This document shows, piece after piece, positions 9,235 to 17,876 of a stretch of DNA of 64,000 nucleotides (positions are counted from its first letter, which is position 1; the number at the start of each line of letters is the position of its first letter). The DNA lies in NCBI RefSeq assembly GCF_002531575.1, contig NZ_NWTI01000019.1:1-64000 (forward strand), given 5' to 3'. The notes under the pieces were generated by a model that saw only the letters and a program-made list of their open reading frames with translations, was not told the origin of the DNA and did not search any database. Source of the stretch: Bradyrhizobium sp. Y36 (GTDB lineage Bacteria > Pseudomonadota > Alphaproteobacteria > Rhizobiales > Xanthobacteraceae). The position numbers and the translations under genes are program-made.

Positions 9235-10002
9235 TTACCCCTCCACATTCGACTTCATGGCCGCTTCGAACTTGTCGACGAACTCGGCGAGCTCGTCGGC
9301 GCCGATGTCGCTGACGGCCCAGAAATTCAGGCCGCGCTCACCCCAGCGGCGGCAGTTGAAGCCCTGCATGGTCTGCGTCTTCGGCGGCCGGTGTTCGGTG
9401 CTCGAGGTCTGTGACACGAACAGGTTGATCACGTGCTGCCGGCGCTTGTAGACGACCGCGCCGATGGCGCGCGCGTCGATATAGTCGAGGCGGCCGCCGA
9501 CCAGCGTAAAGCCCTGTGCGGTGAGGTCGATCACGGGCGGGGCGACATCCAGCTTGCCGTTGAACCAGGGCTTGACCGTGTGCTGGTCGGTGGAGACCAC
9601 GTCGATGAGGTGACCGGCCTGGAGCGAGCGCAGATGCGCGGAGACGACCTCCGAGAGGATGCGCTGCTGGTCGTCCTGGCGCAGCACCACGGCGACGACG
9701 CCTGTGGCGGCGAGCGCGGAGACGGCCGAGCCCATCGCAAAGCCGCGCAGCACGGAGCGGCGGGTCGGCTGCTGGCGCTGCGGCTGCGGCAGCGAGGCCT
9801 CGATCCTGTTGCGCAGGCTGGCGGGCGCGGCGTAGCGCAAATTGGTGTCGGCGAGCACGCGCTGCATGTCGCGCTGTGCGGCCAATTCCGCAGCGCAGCC
9901 GGGGCAGCCGGCAATATGGGCTTCGACCTCGCGCGCATGGCCGGCGTCGAGCTCGCCGTCGAGCAGCGCGTGAAGCATGATCCTTGCTTCGTCGCAGGTC
10001 AT
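9235..10002 (-). CDS. Zinc-type membrane anti-sigma factor
   Basis: This 255-residue protein pairs with the ECF sigma factor encoded immediately upstream. Its N-terminus has the ZAS zinc motif H29-x3-C33-x2-C36 (HIAGCPGC), the usual sigma-binding and redox- or metal-responsive part. A basic RRSVLRG stretch leads into a membrane helix at about 90-107, followed by a periplasmic domain with the LNFWAVSDIG motif common at the end of such proteins. Its start codon overlaps the sigma stop (ATGA), so translation is coupled. The same C-terminal motif recurs as a remnant just downstream. Confidence 0.9.
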   Translation of the reverse strand: MTCDEARIMLHALLDGELDAGHAREVEAHIAGCPGCAAELAAQRDMQRVLADTNLRYAAPASLRNRIEASLPQPQRQQPTRRSVLRGFAMGSAVSALAATGVVAVVLRQDDQQRILSEVVSAHLRSLQAGHLIDVVSTDQHTVKPWFNGKLDVAPPVIDLTAQGFTLVGGRLDYIDARAIGAVVYKRRQHVINLFVSQTSSTEHRPPKTQTMQGFNCRRWGERGLNFWAVSDIGADELAEFVDKFEAAMKSNVEG

Positions 10003-10547
10003 CTGGAGTGCTCCTCTTCCGCCGTCCAGGCCGCGCGCAGCATGGCGCGGGCGCGGGCGAGGCGGGACATCACGGTGCCGACGGGGGCGCCGACGGCCTC
10101 GGCGATTTCACGATAGGACAAATTGTTGATCTCGCGCAGCACGAAGGTTTCCTTGAACGGTTCGGCGAGCGCGTCGATCAGCTTGCGGATGGCGCCGGCG
10201 TCGCGGCTGCGCAGCACCTCGGTTTCCGGGCTCGCTTCGCTCTCCTGCCAGATCGGCGTCTGCTCGGCGGCGCCGGGGGTATCCTCGATTGCACTGGGCC
10301 TGTGTGCGCGCCTTGCGTATTCTGCGTTGCAGACGTTGCGCAGGATCGCGAACAGCCAGGGTTTCATGGCCGGGCCGCGATAGCTGTCGAAGTGCTTCAG
10401 CGCGCGCAGGTAGCACTCCTGCACCGCATCTTCCGCATCGGAAGCGTCCCGCAGCAGGTAGCGCGCGAGCGTATAGACGTCGTCGAGATAGGGCAGCGCC
10501 GCCTCGCGGAAGCGCTGCGCCTTCTGCATATCGTCGTTGGCGGGCAT
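9999..10547 (-). CDS. ECF-type RNA polymerase sigma factor
   Basis: The protein has region 2 (DASDAEDAVQECYLRALKHF, PWLFAILRN) and region 4 (LSYREIAEAVGAPVGTVMSR) of group IV sigma factors. The frame is open for 50 more codons upstream, but those residues are not sigma-like and cross a strong hairpin. I therefore start at MPANDDMQK, giving 182 residues. It overlaps its anti-sigma factor by 4 bases. Upstream on the same strand are a cupredoxin and a metallophosphoesterase, probably co-regulated. I cannot assign an ECF group by eye. Confidence 0.9.
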   Translation of the reverse strand: MPANDDMQKAQRFREAALPYLDDVYTLARYLLRDASDAEDAVQECYLRALKHFDSYRGPAMKPWLFAILRNVCNAEYARRAHRPSAIEDTPGAAEQTPIWQESEASPETEVLRSRDAGAIRKLIDALAEPFKETFVLREINNLSYREIAEAVGAPVGTVMSRLARARAMLRAAWTAEEEHSR

Positions 10548-10632
10548 CGCTCCTCGCTTTGCCTCTTGGTCCGCGCGTTGCGCTGTTTCGTCCCTGTTCG
10601 TTGTGTCGGCGCGTGTGACCGAGGGCACACGG

Positions 10633-10662
10633 GCCCGGCCGGCGTGGGACCACCGGCCGGGC
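10633..10662 (-). other. Strong hairpin between cupredoxin and sigma genes
   Basis: A perfect 10-base stem (gcccggccgg and ccggccgggc, 10-base loop) lies between the cupredoxin stop and the sigma start. There is no T-run on either side, so it is more likely an mRNA-stabilising or pausing structure than an intrinsic terminator. It may lower read-through from the upstream pair into the sigma gene. Confidence 0.5.
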
Positions 10663-10689
10663 AAGACGTTGATGCCTTGGTTGGAGACG

Positions 10690-11025
10690 TTACTCAACCT
10701 TGATCATCCCCGTCATGTGCGGGTGCAACGAACAAAAATATTTGTAGTCGCCCGCATTGGTGAAGGTGAACGAGAACTTGTCGTCGGTATCCAGGGTCTT
10801 GGACCTGAACTTGCCGGCCGACACCACGGTGTGCGGGATGTCGTCGCGATTGGTCCAGGTCACGGTGGTGCCGACCTTGATCTTGAGCTCGGCCGGCTGG
10901 AACACGAAATTGTCGATATGAACTTCCAGATCGTCGGCACGGGCTGTCGTTGCAGGCAGCAGGATGGCCGCGGCCAACGCGAGACCGAGGTCGACAGCGA
11001 AGTCGCGGCGGTTGAGAGTCTTCAT
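10690..11025 (-). CDS. Periplasmic cupredoxin (blue copper protein)
   Basis: This 111-residue protein has a Tat-like signal (NRRDF followed by a hydrophobic stretch, cleavage near ARA at 30). The plastocyanin/azurin-like domain has copper ligands at H65 (IPHTVV), C98 (YFCSL), H101 and M104 (HPHMTG). It should bind one type 1 copper and act in periplasmic electron transfer or copper handling. I use the inner ATG because the signal peptide starts there. It lies 16 bases after the metallophosphoesterase gene and upstream of the ECF sigma gene. Confidence 0.9.
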   Translation of the reverse strand: MKTLNRRDFAVDLGLALAAAILLPATTARADDLEVHIDNFVFQPAELKIKVGTTVTWTNRDDIPHTVVSAGKFRSKTLDTDDKFSFTFTNAGDYKYFCSLHPHMTGMIKVE

Positions 11026-11041
11026 TGTCAGCTTCCGCACC

Positions 11042-11986
11042 TTAGCCCTGGAGCGGCGTGTCGATGATCGCCAGCCGCTGCTCGTTCTGCTTGAAGTTGA
11101 TGCTGGCAACGCCGAGCATGCTCCGGAGCCTTGCGTCCTCGACCTTCATCGGACCGGGCGAGGGGGCGGCGCCCGGCGCCGGCTGCGGGAAGGCGGTGGA
11201 GCGCGCGGTGTGGAAGGTGACGTTGCCCTCGACCTTCTGCATCACCTGGTGGATGTGTCCGTTGAGCACGGTGACCGAGCCAAAACCCTTGACGTATTCG
11301 AGCGCACGGCCGCCGTCCTCGGTGCCCCAGCCCCATTCGGGATAGACCGTCCAGAGCGGGATGTGCGCGAACAGCACGATGGGCGTCGATTTCGACTTGC
11401 CGCGCAGATCGTCCTCGAGCCAGGCGAGCTGCTCGGCGCCGAGATTGCCGAGGCCGCCGGCCTTGAGGTCGACGACGTTGACGAGGCCGACGAAGTGCAC
11501 GCCGCCGGCGTCGAACGAATACCAGCCGTGGCCCTTGGTGCCGCGGCCGTAGCGCTCGCGATAGAGCTTCACCTCCTCGTCGATGAAGTCGTGCTCGCCG
11601 GGCACGTAGTGCACGTCGAGCTTGGTCTGCGAGATGATGCGCTCGGCGTTGTCGAACTCGGCGGCTTTGGACAGATGCGTGATGTCGCCGGTGTGGATCA
11701 TGAAGGACGGCTTGGCCGGCATCGCGTTGATCTTGTTGACGGCCTCCTCCAGCGTACCGAGCGCGTTGGGATTGGCCGGCTTGTCGAAGCCGACATGGCT
11801 GTCGCTGATCTGCAGGAAGCTCATGCCGGGCGCCGCTGCAGTCGCGGCCTCAGCCGAATCGATGATGCCGAGCGAGCGCGGCACGCCCCCCGTGACGGTC
11901 CAGAGCACCCCGGTGCCGGCCCAGGTCATGCATTCCAGCACCTTGCGGCGGCTGACGCCGTCGCCTTCGTGATCGTGTCCGCTCAT
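11042..11986 (-). CDS. Exported metallophosphoesterase
   Basis: This 314-residue protein is a calcineurin-type metallophosphoesterase. The metal-binding blocks are all visible: ISDSHVG (D and H), HTGDITH, GEHD (the GNHD box with Glu for Asn), FAHIPLW and LNGHIHQV. The N-terminus has SRRKVLECM, a twin-arginine-like signal followed by a hydrophobic segment, so it probably acts in the periplasm after Tat export with metals bound. It is the first gene of a leftward run with a cupredoxin, an ECF sigma factor and its anti-sigma factor. The substrate is unknown. Confidence 0.88.
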   Translation of the reverse strand: MSGHDHEGDGVSRRKVLECMTWAGTGVLWTVTGGVPRSLGIIDSAEAATAAAPGMSFLQISDSHVGFDKPANPNALGTLEEAVNKINAMPAKPSFMIHTGDITHLSKAAEFDNAERIISQTKLDVHYVPGEHDFIDEEVKLYRERYGRGTKGHGWYSFDAGGVHFVGLVNVVDLKAGGLGNLGAEQLAWLEDDLRGKSKSTPIVLFAHIPLWTVYPEWGWGTEDGGRALEYVKGFGSVTVLNGHIHQVMQKVEGNVTFHTARSTAFPQPAPGAAPSPGPMKVEDARLRSMLGVASINFKQNEQRLAIIDTPLQG

Positions 11987-12087
11987 CGCAACGTCTCCAC
12001 TTCACCCGGAATTGGGCTTCGGGGAGCTGATCGGGGGAGGGAGGGACTTATTCCCGGATGCGATGACGTTTTCGTGAGGCGGCTCTC

Positions 12088-12167
12088 ATGTCCCGGACGC
12101 GCTGCAACGGTGAGATGGGCCCCGGCTCTGCGCAGCAGCGTTGCACGCTGCAGCGCGTCCGGGGCAC
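12088..12167. repeat. Intergenic repeat with cccggacgc ends, copy 2 of 2
   Basis: It starts with tcccggacgcgctgcaacg and ends with gcagcgcgtccgggg. The middle contains cccggctctgcgcagcagcg, shared with the copy at 497-632. It lies between the metallophosphoesterase gene and the alpha/beta hydrolase gene. Confidence 0.7.
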
Positions 12168-12172
12168 GAGAC

Positions 12173-13054
12173 CTAGTTCGCGAAGTCCAGCACGGCTTCC
12201 ACTACAGCCGCCGGCACTTCCTGAGCCACGCAGTGGCCGGCGCCTTCAAAGACCAGCGGGCTCACCTGCGGAATCAGCGAGACCGCCCGCGAGGCCATCT
12301 CCTTGTAGATTGGCCCCGACTTCGCGGCCGTCGTCACCCGCACCGGGCAATCGATCTCGGCGAGCATGCCAAACGGATTGCCACGGGCATCGCCAATGTA
12401 GACCTGCTCCATCGCCTCGTAGATCGGACGGAGGATTGCGGATTCGATCTCGGGCGTGCAGCAGAGCCTCACCCGGCCATCGTCGAGCGTCGTGAAACCG
12501 TGACGCACATATGCCCGCAACGATGCTTCTGTCCAATCCGCGAACGCCGGCGCCGTTCGGTAGCGCTCGTACACCGCCTCGGCACTCTCGAACTCGGCAC
12601 GCCGGCGCAACGTACCCTGCACGCGGGCGATGGACTCCTCGTTCAACTCTCCGGCGCGCGCCGCGCGCGGGTCCATGATGGTGGGCTCCATCACGAACAG
12701 GCGCGTGAAACGCCCGGGCAAGAGCTTGGCCGCAAGCAGGAGATCAGTCGCGCCCGCGCTGTGGCCGATGCCGTAGACGTCGCGCAGCCCGAGCGCGTCG
12801 ATCACCCGGCAGACATCCTCCGCATAGTCCAGGAAGTGATAGGCGCCGGGCTTGTGGCTGGCGCCGTGGCCGCGGCGGTCGAGCCCATAAACGGTGTAGG
12901 TCGACGCCAGCTCGCGCGCGACCTCGTCCCAGACGTCGGCGACGAAACCGGTACCGTGCACGAGCAGGGCAGGCGGCTTCCCGCTCTCGCCCCACTGCAA
13001 CATGGCGATCTCCGTGCCGGCGGGGCCGATGGAAAAGCGGTGCGGGGTGATCAT
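12173..13054 (-). CDS. Alpha/beta hydrolase
   Basis: This 293-residue protein has an alpha/beta-hydrolase fold pattern: LVHGTGF (oxyanion HG), YGLDRRGHGAS, and the nucleophile elbow GHSAG with S99. A likely catalytic histidine is in EGAGHCVAQ near the C-terminus. No signal peptide is present. It starts 12 bases after the GMC oxidoreductase gene and is probably co-transcribed with it, which suggests a shared catabolic route, but the substrate cannot be read from sequence. Confidence 0.88.
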   Translation of the reverse strand: MITPHRFSIGPAGTEIAMLQWGESGKPPALLVHGTGFVADVWDEVARELASTYTVYGLDRRGHGASHKPGAYHFLDYAEDVCRVIDALGLRDVYGIGHSAGATDLLLAAKLLPGRFTRLFVMEPTIMDPRAARAGELNEESIARVQGTLRRRAEFESAEAVYERYRTAPAFADWTEASLRAYVRHGFTTLDDGRVRLCCTPEIESAILRPIYEAMEQVYIGDARGNPFGMLAEIDCPVRVTTAAKSGPIYKEMASRAVSLIPQVSPLVFEGAGHCVAQEVPAAVVEAVLDFAN

Positions 13055-13066
13055 GAAGACACGATG

Positions 13067-14686
13067 CTACTTCGCATCCTCCAGGATCATCGTCGCACCC
13101 TTCTCGGCGATCATCGCGGTCGGCGTGTTGGTATTGCCCGACGTGATGGTCGGCATGATCGAGGCATCGACAATGCGCAGGCCGTCGAGGCCGTAGAAGC
13201 GCAGGCGCTCGTCGACCACCGCCATGGGATCGCTCACCGCACCCATTTTCGCGGTGCCGACGGGATGGAAAATGGTGGTGCCGATATCGCCGGCCGCCTT
13301 GGCGAGCGAGGCGTCGTCGTCACCGACGGTGGGGCCGGGCAAATATTCGCTGGGGCGATATTTCGCCAGCGCCTTCTGCTGCATCAGGCGTCGCGTGGTG
13401 CGAATGGCATCGGCGCCGACCTGGCGGTCGTCGTCGGTCGAGAGGTAATTCGGCGCGATGATCGGCTTCTCGTCGGGGCTCGCCGAGCGCAGCCGCACGG
13501 TGCCGCGCGAGGTCGGCTGCAGATTGCAGGCGCTGACAGTGATGGCGGGGAAGCGGTGCAGGGGATCGCCGAACTTGTCGAGCGACAGCGGCTGCACGTG
13601 GAACTGGATGTTGGCGCGCGCCCGCGTCGCGTCGGAGCGGGTGAAGATGCCGAGCTGCGACGGCGCCATGGTCAGCGGACCACGGCGGCGGAAGGCGTAG
13701 TCGAGGCCCATCAACCCGCGGCGAAACAGATTGTAATAGGTCTCGTTCAGCGTGCGCACACCCTCGACCTTGTAGATCGCGCGCTGCTGCAGATGGTCCT
13801 GCAGATTGCGCCCCACACCGGGCTTGTCCATGACGATGTCGATGCCGAGCGGCGACAGCCAGTCGGCGGGACCGATGCCGGAGCGGTGCAGCACCTGCAC
13901 CGAGCCGATCGAGCCGGCAGAGAGCACCACCTCGCGCTTCGCACGCGCCTCGATGACCTCGCCGTTCTGGATGAAGCGCACGCCGACGGCGCGGCCCTGC
14001 TCGATGATCAGGCGGTCGACCAGCACATGCTTCTCGAGCCGCAGATTGGGGCGGCTCAGCGCGGGCTTGAGGAAGCCGCGCGCCGAGGACCAGCGCCGGC
14101 CGCGCTTCTGGTTGACGTGGAAATAGCTGGTGCCTTCGTTGTCGCCGGTGTTGAAGTCCGGAATGCGCTTGATGCCCATTTCTTCGGCGGCATCGCCGAC
14201 GGCATCGAGAATGTCCCACGACAACCGCGGCGCCTCGATGCGCCAGCCACCGCCGGCGCCATGATGCTCGCTGGCGCCGAGGAAGTGGTCCTCGAGCCGC
14301 CGAAACAGCGGCAGCACTTCGTCGTAGCCCCAGCCCGTCATACCGAGCTGTCGCCAATGATCGTAATCGGCGGCCTGGCCGCGCATCGAGATCATGGCGT
14401 TGATCGCCGAGCAGCCGCCGATCACCTTGCCGCGGGGATAGGAGAGCGCGCGGCCGTTCAGGCCCGGCTCGGCCTCGGTCTTGAACATCCAGTCCGAGCG
14501 CGGATTGCCGATTGCGAAGAGGTAGCCGACGGGAATGTGGAACCAGATCCAGTTGTCGTCGCCGCCGGCCTCAAGGACGAGCACGCGGTTCTTGGGCTCG
14601 GCCGAGAGCCGGTTGGCGACGATGCAGCCGGCGGTCCCGGCTCCGACGACGATGTAGTCAAATTCACCTTCGAGCCGCCTTGGCAT
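13067..14686 (-). CDS. GMC family FAD oxidoreductase (choline dehydrogenase-like)
   Basis: This 539-residue flavoprotein has the ADP-binding motif IVVGAGTAGCIVANRL near the N-terminus. It also has the two GMC signatures (YPRGKVIGGCSAINAM and SAGSIGSVQVLHRSGIGP) and the catalytic histidine region FHPVGTAKMG. Members oxidise alcohols such as choline, polyethylene glycol or long-chain alcohols. The absence of an adjacent betaine aldehyde dehydrogenase argues against a dedicated choline pathway. It is first in a two-gene unit with the alpha/beta hydrolase. Confidence 0.92.
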   Translation of the reverse strand: MPRRLEGEFDYIVVGAGTAGCIVANRLSAEPKNRVLVLEAGGDDNWIWFHIPVGYLFAIGNPRSDWMFKTEAEPGLNGRALSYPRGKVIGGCSAINAMISMRGQAADYDHWRQLGMTGWGYDEVLPLFRRLEDHFLGASEHHGAGGGWRIEAPRLSWDILDAVGDAAEEMGIKRIPDFNTGDNEGTSYFHVNQKRGRRWSSARGFLKPALSRPNLRLEKHVLVDRLIIEQGRAVGVRFIQNGEVIEARAKREVVLSAGSIGSVQVLHRSGIGPADWLSPLGIDIVMDKPGVGRNLQDHLQQRAIYKVEGVRTLNETYYNLFRRGLMGLDYAFRRRGPLTMAPSQLGIFTRSDATRARANIQFHVQPLSLDKFGDPLHRFPAITVSACNLQPTSRGTVRLRSASPDEKPIIAPNYLSTDDDRQVGADAIRTTRRLMQQKALAKYRPSEYLPGPTVGDDDASLAKAAGDIGTTIFHPVGTAKMGAVSDPMAVVDERLRFYGLDGLRIVDASIMPTITSGNTNTPTAMIAEKGATMILEDAK

Positions 14687-14713
14687 CTTGCTTCCACCCA
14701 GATTGGCGTGTGT

Positions 14714-14795
14714 CCGGGCTTGTCCCGGGCGTCCACGCGCTTTCTGTCCTAATAGTCAGACGGGGATGGCCAAGACAAGTTGGAGACAAGCCCGG
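14714..14795. repeat. Intergenic inverted repeat (ccgggcttgtc arms)
   Basis: Perfect 11-base arms ccgggcttgtc and gacaagcccgg flank about 60 bases. It lies between the divergent GMC and M20 genes, so it may sit between or within their promoters. The form is typical of Bradyrhizobium intergenic repeats; only this copy is in the window. Confidence 0.6.
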
Positions 14796-14898
14796 CCATG
14801 ACGAGAGGACAGGGCTACCCTCGATCTGCGGGAGTTAGGTGGACTGGCGCTTGCATGGTAGACAGTCCTGTATTTTCAACCAAGCTTGAGACCCCTTC

Positions 14899-16071
14899 AT
14901 GCCCATCGTGAACCGCGTCGCCGACCTCCAACCCGATATTCAGGCCTGGCGCCGGGACATCCATGAGCATCCCGAGCTGCTGTACGATGTTCATCGCACT
15001 GCAGCATTCGTGGCCGATCGGCTGCGCGAGTTCGGCTGTGATGAGGTCGTGACCGGCATGGGCCAGACCGGCGTGGTTGGCGTGATCAAGGGCAGCAAGC
15101 CCGCCGGTGACGGGCTCAAGGTGATCGGCCTGCGCGCCGACATGGACGCACTGCCGGTCGAGGAGCAGACCAACCTGCCTTATGCCTCCAAGACCCCGGG
15201 CAAGATGCACGCCTGCGGCCATGACGGCCATACCGCGATGCTGCTGGGGGCAGCCCGTTACCTCGCCGAGACCCGCAACTTCGCCGGCGATGCGATCGTG
15301 ATCTTCCAGCCGGCCGAGGAGGGCGGCGCCGGCGGCGCGGCCATGGTCAAGGACGGCCTGATGGAGCGCTTCGGCATCGAGCAGGTCTACGGCATGCATA
15401 ATGGCCCCGGCATTCCGGTCGGCTCGTTCGCGATCCGCCAGGGCCCGATCATGGCGGCGACCGACGAGGTCGACATCATGATCGAGGGCGTTGGCGGCCA
15501 CGCTGCGCGTCCGCACAAATGCATCGATTCCTTGCTTGTCGGTGCGCAGGTGATCACGGCGCTGCAGTCGATCGTCGCACGCAGCGTCGATCCCCTGGAA
15601 TCGGCGGTGATCTCGATCTGCGAATTCCACGCCGGCAACGCCCGCAACGTCATTCCGCAGACGGCGACGCTGAAGGGCACCATCCGCACACTCTCGCCCG
15701 AGGTGCGCAAGCTGGTCGAGAAACGCGTGCACGAAGTGGTCGCGGGCGTCGCCCAGATCACCGGCGCCAAGATCGACCTGCGCTATCAACGCAATTATCC
15801 CGTCGTGAACAACCATGCCGCGGAGACCGAGGTGGCGCGGCGCATCGCCAGGCAGGTCGCTGGCGATGCCAATGTGCACGAGATGCCGCCGCTGATGGGG
15901 GGCGAGGATTTCGCCTATATGCTCGAAGCGCGGCCCGGCGCCTTCATCTTCTGCGGCAATGGCGACAGCGCCGGCCTGCATCACCCCGCCTACAATTTCA
16001 ATGACGAGGCGATCGTCTACGGCACGTCGTACTGGGTGAAGCTGGTCGAGGAATCGCTCGCGGCGTCATAA
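14899..16071 (+). CDS. M20 family amidohydrolase (hippurate hydrolase-like)
   Basis: This 390-residue enzyme is a zinc-dependent M20D peptidase or amidohydrolase of the hippurate/IAA-amino-acid hydrolase type. Visible motifs are RRDIHEHPEL, LRADMDALPV, the metal-binding HACGHDGHTAM, the catalytic glutamates in FQPAEEG, and MGGEDFAYM near the end. There is no signal peptide, so it is cytoplasmic. It is monocistronic and followed by a clear terminator. The true N-acyl amino acid substrate is unknown. Confidence 0.92.
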   Translation: MPIVNRVADLQPDIQAWRRDIHEHPELLYDVHRTAAFVADRLREFGCDEVVTGMGQTGVVGVIKGSKPAGDGLKVIGLRADMDALPVEEQTNLPYASKTPGKMHACGHDGHTAMLLGAARYLAETRNFAGDAIVIFQPAEEGGAGGAAMVKDGLMERFGIEQVYGMHNGPGIPVGSFAIRQGPIMAATDEVDIMIEGVGGHAARPHKCIDSLLVGAQVITALQSIVARSVDPLESAVISICEFHAGNARNVIPQTATLKGTIRTLSPEVRKLVEKRVHEVVAGVAQITGAKIDLRYQRNYPVVNNHAAETEVARRIARQVAGDANVHEMPPLMGGEDFAYMLEARPGAFIFCGNGDSAGLHHPAYNFNDEAIVYGTSYWVKLVEESLAAS

Positions 16072-16095
16072 GGCCGAGGCGGAAGCACAAATTGG

Positions 16096-16130
16096 AAAGG
16101 GCCCGTGCATCGCGCGGGCCCTTTGTTTTT
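16096..16130 (+). terminator. Rho-independent terminator after the M20 gene
   Basis: A perfect 10-base stem (aaagggcccg and cgggcccttt) with a 9-base loop is followed by gttttt. It lies 25 bases after the amidohydrolase stop, and its A-rich left side could also serve the convergent phosphate transporter gene. Confidence 0.9.
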
Positions 16131-16148
16131 GCGGGATCTGGTATCTTC

Positions 16149-17777
16149 TCAGAAGATCCGCGAGAAGATCACGTACAGTGTGGCCGACAGCATGATCGCG
16201 CAGGGCAGCGTCAGCACCCAGGCCATCAGCAGGTTACGGATGGTGGACCATTGCAGGCCCGAGCCGTTCGCGGCCATGGTGCCGGCGACACCGGACGACA
16301 GCACGTGGGTGGTGGAGACCGGCAGGCCGAACACGTCGGCGGCGCCGATCGTGGCGGCCGCCACGAGCTCGGCGGAGGCGCCTTGTGCGTAGGTGAGGTG
16401 GCTCTTGCCGATCTTCTCGCCGACGGTGACGACGATGCGCTTCCAGCCGATCATGGTGCCGAGACCGAGCGCGATGGCCACCGCGATCTTCACCCAGGTC
16501 GGGATGAACTTGGTAGCCGCATCGAGCGAGCCCTTGTAGGCGTTCAGGGTCGCGATCTCCTCCTTGCTGAGATCGTTCTCCTTGTCCTTCATCAGGAAGC
16601 GGATCGCTTCCGAGGTCATGTACATGTCGTTGCGGGTGTTGCCGACGGCTTCGGCGGGCACCTTGTTCAGCGTGCCGTATTTGGCGACCTGATCGCCGAC
16701 GTCCTTCACCAGCACGGCGAGCGAGGGGTAAGTGCCTTCGTTGATCTGACGCAGCGCGATGTACTGCGTCACGGCCGGGCGGGGATCGCCGATGATGCTG
16801 TGACCGGCGCCTTTGGCCGCGACCACCTTGGAAGCGGCATCCGAGGTCTTCTGGAACTGGGCGACCTGGGATTCCGGCAGGGCACGGTTGAGCGCATAGG
16901 CGGTCGGCACGGTGCCGATCAGGATCAGCATGATCAGGCCCATGCCCTTCTGGCCGTCGTTGGAGCCGTGCGCGAAGCTGACGCCGGTGCAGGTGGCGAT
17001 CAGGAGGCCGCGGATCCACAGCGGCGGCGCCTTGTTGCCTTCCGGCGCGGCATAGAGCGCCGGGTTGCGCACGATGAACTTGAGCACGAGCAGCAGCGCG
17101 GCGGCGCAGGCAAAGCCGACCAGCGGCGACAGCAGCAGCGCGTAGCCGATCTCGGTGGCCTTGCTCCAGTCGACGCCCGAGGTGCCGTCGCGGCCGCGCA
17201 TGACGGCGTTGGCGATGCCGACGCCGATGATCGAGCCGATCAGCGTGTGCGAGGAGGAGGCGGGCAGGCCGAAGAACCAGGTGCCGAGGTTCCACAGGAT
17301 CGCGGCAATCAGCAGCGCGAACACCATCGCGAAGCCGGCGCTGGAGCCGACCTGGAGGATCAGCTCGACCGGCAGCAGCGAGACGATGCCGAAGGCGACC
17401 GCGCCTGAGGACATCAGCACGCCGAGGAAGTTGAAGAAGCCCGACCACATCACCGCGACTTCAGCCGGCAGCGAGTGAGTGTAGATCACGGTCGCCACCG
17501 CATTGGCGGTGTCGTGGAAGCCGTTGACGAATTCGAAGCCGAGCGCGATCAGCAGCGCGACGAGGAGCAGGATGTAGGGCAGATAGGTCGTCACCTTCGT
17601 GCCGGTGGCATTGACGTCGGCATAGATGCTGTAGGCGACGAACAGCAGGCCCGCGGCGAGGATGCCGAAGAACAGGATCATCGTCAGCGGATTGAAGCCC
17701 TTGTCGAGATTCGGCCGCGAGGCCGGCTGGACTGGCGCGGGATCGGCTACCGCGCGGTCGAATGCAACATCGGTCAT
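16149..17777 (-). CDS. Inorganic phosphate transporter, PiT family
   Basis: This 542-residue integral membrane protein belongs to the low-affinity PiT phosphate (metal-phosphate) permeases. The duplicated PiT signature is visible: EFVNGFHDTANAVATVI in the first half and FAHGSNDGQKGMGLI in the second, separated by a long hydrophilic loop (roughly residues 320-420). About ten further hydrophobic segments are present. I use MTDVAFDRA as the start, since the 32 codons upstream are not membrane-protein-like. No PhoU-like gene is adjacent. Confidence 0.93.
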   Translation of the reverse strand: MTDVAFDRAVADPAPVQPASRPNLDKGFNPLTMILFFGILAAGLLFVAYSIYADVNATGTKVTTYLPYILLLVALLIALGFEFVNGFHDTANAVATVIYTHSLPAEVAVMWSGFFNFLGVLMSSGAVAFGIVSLLPVELILQVGSSAGFAMVFALLIAAILWNLGTWFFGLPASSSHTLIGSIIGVGIANAVMRGRDGTSGVDWSKATEIGYALLLSPLVGFACAAALLLVLKFIVRNPALYAAPEGNKAPPLWIRGLLIATCTGVSFAHGSNDGQKGMGLIMLILIGTVPTAYALNRALPESQVAQFQKTSDAASKVVAAKGAGHSIIGDPRPAVTQYIALRQINEGTYPSLAVLVKDVGDQVAKYGTLNKVPAEAVGNTRNDMYMTSEAIRFLMKDKENDLSKEEIATLNAYKGSLDAATKFIPTWVKIAVAIALGLGTMIGWKRIVVTVGEKIGKSHLTYAQGASAELVAAATIGAADVFGLPVSTTHVLSSGVAGTMAANGSGLQWSTIRNLLMAWVLTLPCAIMLSATLYVIFSRIF

Positions 17778-17876
17778 GTCTGGACGCCCCTTCACTTGCA
17801 GTTGAGGGGCATTGTCTGCGATGGATTTGAAGGCTGGATGACAAGCGGCGGTTGAAGGCCGTTTTCCCACCACTCT

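Noticed and set aside
10964..14752. A 1262-codon plus-strand open frame over four minus-strand genes
   Set aside because: It runs across gene borders and a repeat, with no recognisable domain. The minus-strand genes beneath it all have clear catalytic motifs.
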